DNA from: Nitrospirota bacterium
GTDB taxonomy: Bacteria; Nitrospirota; UBA9217
Length of the DNA stretch: 10,956 nucleotides
Assembly (NCBI GenBank): GCA_027456925.1
Contig: DAIDTZ010000049.1
Location: 1-10,956, forward strand
Reading direction: 5' to 3'
Part shown: one piece after another, positions 5,292 through 10,956 of the stretch
Numbering within the stretch: position 1 is the first letter of the stretch
How the letters are laid out: each line of letters begins with the position of its first letter
Notes under the pieces: model-generated
What the model was told of the DNA's origin: nothing
Database searches by the model: none
What the model saw: only the letters and a program-made list of their open reading frames with translations
Program-made: the position numbers and the translations under genes

Positions 5292-8066
5292 ATGAAATCT
5301 TTGTTTTGGCTGCCAGGGGGGCTCCTGGTCCTCATGCTCCTTGCCCCTGCTTTTGCAGCGCCTCCCTCCTTCTCCGGCCTGGCCATAACCCGGATCGACG
5401 TGCAGGATGACCAGGGCCGTCCCGTGCAAAAGCCCGATCAGATCATGCAGTTGATCGGCCTGAAACCCGGCGACGTCTTCTCGGGCGCGGCGATCCGCAC
5501 CGGCATTTCGCTGCTCTATCTCAAGGGGACGTATAAGGACATCCGCGTCGAGGCCTTTCCCGACAACGGGGGAGTGCGGCTGACCTACATCCTCGTGCCG
5601 ATCACCGTGCTCCGGAAGATCGTGATCACCGGAAATTTCACGGTTTCAAGCGATGCGATCAAAGCGGCCCTTCCCCGCATGGAAGGCAGGGAACTGCATG
5701 AGGAGAAACTTCCTTCCCTCCGGCAGGACCTCCTCGCGCTCTACCAGTCCGAAGGGTTCTACGATACGACCGTGACCTTTCGGACCGAACCGCTCGAGAC
5801 TCCCCACGACGTGGCCCTGCACATCGACGTCCGGGAAGGCGAGCCCACGCTCATCAAGGAAATCTCCTTTACCGGCAATACGGTCTTCCGGAACCAGGAC
5901 CTGCTTTCCGTGATGCAAAGCCGCGTGGGCAGCCGGCTGAGGCGCGACCTGCTGCTCGACAAGGACCTGAAGGCAATCCGGAAAAAGTACGCCGACGCCG
6001 GTTATCCCGCGGCCGAACCGGGGCCGGTGGACATGAGTTTGCGGGGCCATGAGGCTTTTGTCCGCATAGCCGGTTCAGAGGGACCGCGCGTGAACGTACG
6101 ATTCTCGGGAAACAGGGAATTCAGCGCGAAGAAGCTGAAGCAGTTCCTCCTCATCTGGTCCGAGCACTCCGTTTCGAACGATGTGATCGACAGCAGCGCC
6201 GACAAAATAAGAACTGCCTACAAGGAACAAGGCTACCCCGATGTTGCCGTGGAGGTGAAGAAAACCGCGGAACCCGGCCTGCTCAATCTGCAGTTCAATA
6301 TCACCGAAGGACGGCGCGTCACGGTCGGGAGCGTCGTCATCCGGGGAAATACGGCTTTCACAGCCAAAGATATCAAGAGCCAGATGGCCCTCCGGGAACC
6401 GGGCTGGTCGTGGTCCTGGTTTTTCCCTTGGTATCGGTCCTTCCCGTTCCGCGAAGACCTTCTGAACAATGACGTAGACAATCTCCGCGACCGGTATCTC
6501 GAAGCAGGCTACCTCGATGCGTCAGTCAAGCAAACGGTGACCCGAAGCGCGGACGGGCGCAGGGCGGATATCGTAATCGAGATCGCCGAGGGGCCCCGGA
6601 CCAAAACCGGTGACGTGACCTTCGAGGGCAACACCGTCTTTTCGCCGGCAGAGCTCATGAACAAGCTGAAATTAAAACCCGGCGCGCCCTTCAGCGATCG
6701 CCTGCTCGACGATGATAAATACCGCATTCTGTCCGCCTATTCGAATAAGGGGTATCTCTACGCGCGGGTGGACGCCGAGAAGACCCCGAAGGACGGCGCG
6801 ATCGACGTCCGTTACCGCATCACCGAGGACCGTCCCGTTACGATCGGCAGGATCATTCTTCGCGGGAACGAGCACACGCGCGACTCCGTCATCATGCGCG
6901 AACTGCTCGTGAAACCCGGCGATACCTACGATTACAGCGCCATCCTCGCGAGCCAGCAGCGGATCTACCACCTTGGCTACATCGGTCTGGTCAAGTTCGA
7001 GCCCGTCCACCCCGGAGAGAAGGAATACGTCAAGGACATGCTCCTGACCGTGGACGAGCGGCCGGCCGGTGCCATGGAGTTCGGCGTAGGCTACGGCGAC
7101 CTGGACCGGGCCCGGGGCTACGTGGAACTCTCCCACCGGAACCTCTGGGGGACCGCCCGGTACACGAGCGTGCGGTTCGAGGAGAGCAAAATCCTGAAGC
7201 GGGCGATTTTCAATTATAAAGAGCCCTGGTTGTTCAACCGGGAGATGGACGGCAAATTCAGCCTCGTCTGGTCCGATTCCGAGATGCTGAACTCCGACAC
7301 GCGCGAACTGTATTATCAAACGCGCAAGACCTCCGCCTCCTTCGGCGTCGAAAAAACCTACGGCAACCTGAAACCCTCGCTTACCTACCAGTTCGAGAAC
7401 GTCGTCAATTATAACGTGCTGGCCGCCGCGGAGCTCACGCCCGAAGACAGCGGCCGGGTGCTCGTGAGCAGCATAAGCCCCGCCCTCCTCCTGGACCTCC
7501 GTGACGATGTGTTCAATCCCCACCGGGGCGCGCTCTACGGCGTCACGCTGAAGGAAGCGCTCCGGCAACTGTGGTCGCAGGCGGCCTTCAGCAAATTGAC
7601 GACGCAGGCCAGCTGGTTTGTGCCCGTCGACACCTCCGTTCTCGCTCTTTCGGCGCGCGCCGGCGCGGCCTGGCCGTTCAGCAACACGCCGCAGGTGCCG
7701 CTCCACGAGCGCTTTTACGTGGGCGGCAGTACGACGGTGCGCGGATTTACCCAGGACGGTATCGGCCCCAGCGCCCTGGACGCGAACGGGAACCGGATCC
7801 CGCAGGGAGGTTCGAGCATGGCGATTTTCAATATTGAACTGCGCCTGAACCCCGGGGAAGGCCTCGGTTTCGTGCTCTTCACTGATGCGGGAAACGTCTG
7901 GCCGAACCAGGAGCTCAACGTGAGCGACCTCCGGGCCTCCTACGGCGTCGGCATCCGGTACGGCACTCCCATTGGTCCCTTGCGGATCGACTATGGCCTG
8001 AAGATCCGGCGCCGGCCCGGTGAAAGCCCCGGGGAACTTCATTTCAACATCGGGAATACGTTTTAA
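5292..8066 (+). CDS. Omp85-family outer-membrane assembly protein (BamA/TamA-like) with about seven POTRA domains
   Basis: A 924-aa outer-membrane protein expected to insert beta-barrel proteins into the outer membrane. A signal peptide covers residues 1-22 (cleavage after AFA). Seven POTRA-like repeats follow, at about 29-103, 106-181, 186-262, 265-339, 343-433, 437-511 and 515-590. Most start with a strand of the form I.ITGN/V.I.RGN and contain a helix ending in a GY or GF turn. The C-terminal barrel (about 594-924) has the Omp85 signature GGSTTVRGF (811-819) followed by GP...GG, and ends in Phe. Five POTRA domains are usual for proteobacterial BamA; Myxococcus-type proteins have seven. The fifth repeat has an aromatic loop (about 370-384, four Trp) resembling the Trp-containing loop of E. 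coli BamA POTRA3, so the two extra domains are probably N-terminal. At about 330 residues the barrel is short for BamA, so BamA versus TamA is left open. There is no clear Shine-Dalgarno before the ATG. Confidence 0.93.
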   Translation: MKSLFWLPGGLLVLMLLAPAFAAPPSFSGLAITRIDVQDDQGRPVQKPDQIMQLIGLKPGDVFSGAAIRTGISLLYLKGTYKDIRVEAFPDNGGVRLTYILVPITVLRKIVITGNFTVSSDAIKAALPRMEGRELHEEKLPSLRQDLLALYQSEGFYDTTVTFRTEPLETPHDVALHIDVREGEPTLIKEISFTGNTVFRNQDLLSVMQSRVGSRLRRDLLLDKDLKAIRKKYADAGYPAAEPGPVDMSLRGHEAFVRIAGSEGPRVNVRFSGNREFSAKKLKQFLLIWSEHSVSNDVIDSSADKIRTAYKEQGYPDVAVEVKKTAEPGLLNLQFNITEGRRVTVGSVVIRGNTAFTAKDIKSQMALREPGWSWSWFFPWYRSFPFREDLLNNDVDNLRDRYLEAGYLDASVKQTVTRSADGRRADIVIEIAEGPRTKTGDVTFEGNTVFSPAELMNKLKLKPGAPFSDRLLDDDKYRILSAYSNKGYLYARVDAEKTPKDGAIDVRYRITEDRPVTIGRIILRGNEHTRDSVIMRELLVKPGDTYDYSAILASQQRIYHLGYIGLVKFEPVHPGEKEYVKDMLLTVDERPAGAMEFGVGYGDLDRARGYVELSHRNLWGTARYTSVRFEESKILKRAIFNYKEPWLFNREMDGKFSLVWSDSEMLNSDTRELYYQTRKTSASFGVEKTYGNLKPSLTYQFENVVNYNVLAAAELTPEDSGRVLVSSISPALLLDLRDDVFNPHRGALYGVTLKEALRQLWSQAAFSKLTTQASWFVPVDTSVLALSARAGAAWPFSNTPQVPLHERFYVGGSTTVRGFTQDGIGPSALDANGNRIPQGGSSMAIFNIELRLNPGEGLGFVLFTDAGNVWPNQELNVSDLRASYGVGIRYGTPIGPLRIDYGLKIRRRPGESPGELHFNIGNTF

Positions 8067-8083
8067 CATGGAAAAAGCACTTA

Positions 8084-8214
8084 GACACAGAAGAAGCGGA
8101 TTAACATATGATAAAAGCGGATACATTCGAAAGCAAGTCAATCACCTCCTGGGTGAACCACTATTTGAAGAAAAATCCGCCGTTATCCGACTCTCATCAG
8201 ATTTGATCCGTGTC
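8084..8214. repeat. Imperfect inverted repeat with CGGAT/ATCCG words, possibly a decayed mobile repeat
   Basis: The left arm (8097-8123) has CGGAT at 8097 and 8118. The right arm (8184-8210) has ATCCG at 8185 and 8206. The words are 21 bp apart in both arms, so the arms are reverse complements at these positions, with about 15 of 27 matches overall. GACAC (8084-8088) and GTGTC (8210-8214) flank the arms. Near the centre is a small hairpin TCACC/GGTGA (8142-8146 with 8152-8156). The ATCCG(TGT) wording recalls extragenic repeats I remember from environmental Gram-negative genomes, but I cannot verify that here. No transposase is present. Confidence 0.45.
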
Positions 8215-8227
8215 AAATGCCGTTTTT
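8201..8227 (+). terminator. Candidate intrinsic terminator after the Omp85 gene
   Basis: ATTTGA (8201-8206) and TCAAAT (8213-8218) form a perfect 6-bp stem around TCCGTG, followed after GCCG by five T (8223-8227). The stem is AT-rich and there is a 4-nt gap before the T run, so termination may be weak. The hairpin overlaps the right arm of the inverted repeat. Confidence 0.4.
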
Positions 8228-8296
8228 AGGTTTAAGCATTTTGAACTTTGAACGCTGAACTTTGCGCGTTGTCCTCTATACTCTCTCCGCCGAACG

Positions 8297-8305
8297 TGGT
8301 ATTAT
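8297..8305 (+). promoter_or_regulatory. Extended -10 promoter candidate for the ATPase-less sensor
   Basis: TGG-TATTAT (8297-8305) matches an extended -10 element (TGN plus 5 of 6 to TATAAT). No good -35 lies 16-18 nt upstream. It is about 55 nt before the ATG at 8360 and points at that gene. Confidence 0.35.
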
Positions 8306-8359
8306 TCCGGCATAGGCAGCGGGGCGCCATTCCTGCCCGCGGCAAGGGCCTGCAAAACC

Positions 8360-10294
8360 ATGAACATCCATAAAAGATTCATCGTTCTCGCGCTCATCGG
8401 CTTGCTGCTGATTACCGCCGTTGTTGTTTTCTCTCTGCGAAACGTGATGACGGGCTTTTCTTCCATCACCAACAAGATGGAGCAGGCATCCGAAGACATG
8501 CGCCGGATCGACCTCCTGGCGCAGTACCTGGACAGCATGGTGAAGAATCTTCACCACTACGTCACGAGCCCGGGGACAAGGTATCGGGAAGCCTATGCCA
8601 AGTCCCGCGATGTCGCCCAATCGATGGTCGTCGGGTTCGAACAGCTCGATCTCACGCCGGGAAACCGGCAGCTCGTCGAATCCCTGCGCGCAGACCTTGC
8701 CGTGCTCCGGGAAAAAGCGGAGGGTATCTTCAGCCTGAAGGACCCTGTTGACCGGGACCGTTTGCGCGCACATGCCATGATCCTCGATGCAGACGGGGTG
8801 CTCGATCGGGCGCACAAGGACATAGATATCTACGCCAAAGACGAACACAGCCGTCAAATGAGCGGGCTTGCCGATTACCTCCGGTTCCTCAGACACCGGG
8901 TCATGCTGCTCGTCATCATGATTTTGCTGCTGTCCGTCGGATTTCTCCTGGGCCTCGGCATTCTCATACACCGCAAGGTGGCTGTCCCCCTGAACGATCT
9001 GTGGAAAGGCGCCACCCAGATCAGCCAGGGCAATCTCGACTACCAGATGCAATTGCAGAAATCGAGCGATATCGGCCAGCTGGCGGAGCGCTTCAACGAG
9101 ATGGCCCGGCAGCTCAGGCATTCCTACTCCGAACTTGAGAAAAAGCTGCTCGATCGCACGAATGAGCTGGCCGCCATCGACTCTGTCGCGCTCACCTTGA
9201 GCCAGTCGGGCAACCTCGGGGACATGCTCGACAAGTCTCTGGGCCAGATCCTGGACAGCCTTGCTGCGCTCGATCCAAAGGGCGGCATTTTCCTTACCGA
9301 CCCGGACGGTGAAGTGCTGCGGCTGATGGCGTCCCGCGGGCTGCCGCCGGAGTTCGTCCGAAATGAAGCGACGATCAGGGTCGGTGAGTGCCTGTGCGGG
9401 TTGAGCGCCCAGACCGGCGAAATCCTCTACTCGGAAAAAAGTTGCAGCGACCCGCGCCATACGCGCTGCCTGGGTTCCGTCGATCACGCGCACATCATCA
9501 TTCCCATCAAATCGCGCGGCATCGTCCTGGGTGTCATTTTTCTGTACCCGCAGAAGCATTTTACCCTCAAGCCTTCGGACCTCCAGATGCTGGACACTAT
9601 CGGCGCGCAGCTCGGCCTGGCCGTCGAAAACCTGAAGTTCTACGCCGAGGTCAAGGAATCAAGCGAAAAATTCTGGGATCTCTTCGAAAACTCCCGCGAC
9701 ATTCTCTTTACCATGGATTCAGCGGGCATGCTCACGACGGCGAACAAGGCGGCGGAGAAGTTCAGCGGATATACCAGGAGCGATCTCGTGGGCGCCAGCG
9801 TTCTGAACTTCCTCACGACGGAAGGCGCCGAAACCGTAAATAAAATGCTCGACGGCAGGAACCTGACCGCGCGCAGGGTGATGGAGTTTGAAGTGGTCAA
9901 GCGGGACGGCAGCCGTGCTTTCATCGAGATGAGCGCGCGAAAGCTCTTCACGAACCAGGTGCATACGGGGTTTCAGGTTTCGGCGCGGGACATCACGGAG
10001 CGGAAGCTGATGCGGGAAAAGCTCCTGCAGGCGGAGCGGCTCGGCGCCATCGGGGAGGTGGTGATCACCGTGCGGCATGAGATCAACAACCCGCTCACGA
10101 CGGTTATCGGCAACGTTGAATTGCTCATCGAGCGGTACGGCGAGCAGGACCCCGATCTCAAGAAGCGCCTGGAATCGGTCCTGAACAACTCGCTCCGGAT
10201 CGCCGAGATCGTCCAGAAACTGCAGGCGATCAAACGGGACAAAGTCGTGGAATACGTAAAGGGCGTCACCATGACGGACTTGAAGCAGGAATGA
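8360..10294 (+). CDS. Membrane sensor HAMP-GAF-PAS-HisKA protein without an ATPase domain
   Basis: A 644-aa inner-membrane protein. TM1 is about residues 7-25, a helical periplasmic sensor about 28-178, TM2 about 180-203, HAMP about 204-257, GAF about 270-428, PAS about 433-550 and a HisKA hairpin about 555-625. The H box VRHEINNPLTTVIGN carries phospho-acceptor H573 (codon 10076-10078). The protein ends about 20 residues after the HisKA helices; no N, G1, F or G2 box is present, and the next gene starts 26 nt later, so no ATPase domain can follow. It cannot autophosphorylate alone. It could be phosphorylated in trans, work as a histidine phosphotransfer dimer (compare Spo0B and ChpT, which derive from kinases with degenerate ATPase domains), or modulate a full kinase. 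The GAF domain has a cysteine-containing motif (C344, C346, C362, C370). Start: a weak AAGGG (8344-8348) lies 11 nt upstream, and TM1 begins almost at once. Confidence 0.92.
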   Translation: MNIHKRFIVLALIGLLLITAVVVFSLRNVMTGFSSITNKMEQASEDMRRIDLLAQYLDSMVKNLHHYVTSPGTRYREAYAKSRDVAQSMVVGFEQLDLTPGNRQLVESLRADLAVLREKAEGIFSLKDPVDRDRLRAHAMILDADGVLDRAHKDIDIYAKDEHSRQMSGLADYLRFLRHRVMLLVIMILLLSVGFLLGLGILIHRKVAVPLNDLWKGATQISQGNLDYQMQLQKSSDIGQLAERFNEMARQLRHSYSELEKKLLDRTNELAAIDSVALTLSQSGNLGDMLDKSLGQILDSLAALDPKGGIFLTDPDGEVLRLMASRGLPPEFVRNEATIRVGECLCGLSAQTGEILYSEKSCSDPRHTRCLGSVDHAHIIIPIKSRGIVLGVIFLYPQKHFTLKPSDLQMLDTIGAQLGLAVENLKFYAEVKESSEKFWDLFENSRDILFTMDSAGMLTTANKAAEKFSGYTRSDLVGASVLNFLTTEGAETVNKMLDGRNLTARRVMEFEVVKRDGSRAFIEMSARKLFTNQVHTGFQVSARDITERKLMREKLLQAERLGAIGEVVITVRHEINNPLTTVIGNVELLIERYGEQDPDLKKRLESVLNNSLRIAEIVQKLQAIKRDKVVEYVKGVTMTDLKQE

Positions 10295-10320
10295 ACCGGG
10301 AAAGACACAAAAGGAATTCT

Positions 10321-10956
10321 ATGCATCTCGCAAGCATGAAGGCAGCCGCCTGTCATACGACGCGCCTGATCCGCGTTCGTCGCTCCCTCTTTGCACTCGC
10401 CCTCGCCGTCTGCGTCTTCTCCTTCCCTTGGGAAGCGCGGGCGGAGCTTGTTGACCACATCGTTGCGGCCGTCAATAACGAGGTCATAACGTCCAGCGAA
10501 CTCGCCCAGACAATCGCGTTAAACAGGCAGCTCGGAAGCGCCGGGAAAGAGGACCAGCGGGCCCTGGAGACGGAGACCCTGAACGGTCTGATCACGAGAA
10601 AACTGCTCGTCCAGGAGGCACGGAGGCTCCGCTTTGTCGAGATTTCCGGGCAAGAGATCAGCGCAGAAGTTGATAAAGTAAAAGCTCGGTTTCCCTCCGA
10701 GGCCGCGTTCATGGATTTTTTGAAAGCCCAGGACATGACCGAGGGGGAGCTTGCCCGCATGCTGGGCGAACGGCTGCTCGTCGCCCGGTTCGTGGAAAAG
10801 AAGGTGGGCCTTTTCATCCGCGTCAGCCGCGACGACGCACAAAGCTATTTCGACGCACACCCGGCGCAGTTCCGGGGAAAGCGTTTCCCGGAGGTCCAGA
10901 AAGAGATCACGGCCCTGCTGACGAACGAGAAGATCGGCCAACAGCTCGATCAGTAC
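10321..10956 (+). CDS. SurA-like periplasmic chaperone, apparently without a PPIase domain, 3' truncated by the window edge
   Basis: 212 codons are visible with no stop. The start at 10321 has AAGGA (10311-10315) 5 nt upstream; an ATG at 10336 is a possible alternative. A signal peptide with an Arg-rich n-region and hydrophobic core (about residues 22-37) is likely cleaved after A41 (EARA). The mature part starts VDHIVAAVNNEVITSSEL, the typical SurA N-domain opening, and continues through the helical chaperone domain (about 42-190: LITRKLLVQEA, YFDAHPAQF). In SurA and relatives a parvulin domain follows. Here YFDAHPAQFRGK runs directly into FPEVQKEITALLTNEKIGQQLDQY, which resembles the C-terminal helix that closes onto the N domain. 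It should bind unfolded outer-membrane proteins in the periplasm, in keeping with the Omp85 protein encoded upstream. It starts 26 nt after the ATPase-less sensor and is probably co-transcribed with it. Confidence 0.85.
   Translation, partial: MHLASMKAAACHTTRLIRVRRSLFALALAVCVFSFPWEARAELVDHIVAAVNNEVITSSELAQTIALNRQLGSAGKEDQRALETETLNGLITRKLLVQEARRLRFVEISGQEISAEVDKVKARFPSEAAFMDFLKAQDMTEGELARMLGERLLVARFVEKKVGLFIRVSRDDAQSYFDAHPAQFRGKRFPEVQKEITALLTNEKIGQQLDQY

Larger units (their letters stand above)
8067..8359. other. 293-nt gene-free spacer with an inverted repeat, terminator and promoter candidates
   Basis: This spacer is clearly AT-richer than the flanking genes. I see no coding region supported by a known domain; the short frames crossing it lack a plausible start context. 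It holds an imperfect inverted repeat (8084-8214), a terminator-like hairpin (8201-8227), a 9-bp direct repeat TGAACTTTG (8242-8250 and 8256-8264) and an extended -10-like promoter motif (8297-8305). Confidence 0.7.

Noticed and set aside
6672..8141. Long minus-strand open frame (489 codons) opposite the Omp85 gene
   Set aside because: It lies almost wholly opposite a clear Omp85 coding sequence with signature motifs. Its translation shows no domain, and long antisense frames are expected in GC-rich DNA.
8084..8214. CRISPR array or insertion sequence
   Set aside because: There are only two inverted arms, no regularly spaced direct repeats, no transposase and no target-site duplication that I can see.
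8020..8229. Short + strand frame overlapping the Omp85 3' end and running into the spacer (69 codons)
   Set aside because: It starts inside the Omp85 barrel sequence in another frame, and its downstream part is the AT-rich repeat region. No ribosome site or domain is seen.
8276..9559. Minus-strand open frame (427 codons) opposite the ATPase-less sensor
   Set aside because: It is a shadow of the sensor gene. The translation is low-information (rich in His, Asp, Gly, Arg) and has no recognisable motif or ribosome site.

Overview
The window is GC-rich, gene-dense DNA from a Gram-negative (diderm) bacterium. It encodes an Omp85/BamA-type outer-membrane assembly protein, a SurA-like periplasmic chaperone and several large membrane-bound sensory proteins. 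The domain style (PF04392-type binding protein beside a hybrid kinase, a GAF domain with a CxCG...RH...H motif, an Omp85 protein with about seven POTRA repeats) suggests Desulfobacterota/Myxococcota-like or Nitrospirota-like bacteria. The sequence alone does not fix the phylum. All eight genes lie on the + strand.

Region 1 (1-3790) is a compact sensory operon. It holds the 3' part of a periplasmic ABC-type substrate-binding protein, a hybrid histidine kinase starting 3 nt after its stop (TM-periplasmic-TM-HAMP-PAS-HisKA-HATPase-REC), and a NarL/FixJ-type response regulator. The binding protein probably senses a ligand for the kinase, and the DNA-binding regulator is the likely output.

Region 2 (3791-5291) starts with a good sigma70-like promoter. 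It encodes an unusual REC-coiled coil-HisKA-like protein in which the phospho-accepting His is an Arg and no ATPase domain follows. A stand-alone CheY-like receiver comes next.

Region 3 (5292-8359) is a 924-residue Omp85 protein with about seven POTRA domains, followed by a 293-nt gene-free spacer of different composition that carries an imperfect inverted repeat and a possible terminator.

Region 4 (8360-10956) encodes a membrane sensor (TM-periplasmic-TM-HAMP-GAF-PAS-HisKA) with an intact phospho-accepting His but no ATPase domain. After 26 nt comes a SurA-like chaperone, cut by the window edge, in which the N-terminal chaperone domain appears to run straight into the C-terminal helix with no parvulin PPIase domain.

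Taken together, the window holds three HisKA-type helical domains (two with His, one without), three receiver-containing proteins besides the hybrid kinase, and only one ATPase domain. The most interesting hypothesis is a phosphorelay with separated parts, in which the ATPase-less proteins act as phosphotransfer, scaffold or decoy modules, possibly tied to outer-membrane biogenesis. This is inference. The domain absences themselves are read directly from the sequence.
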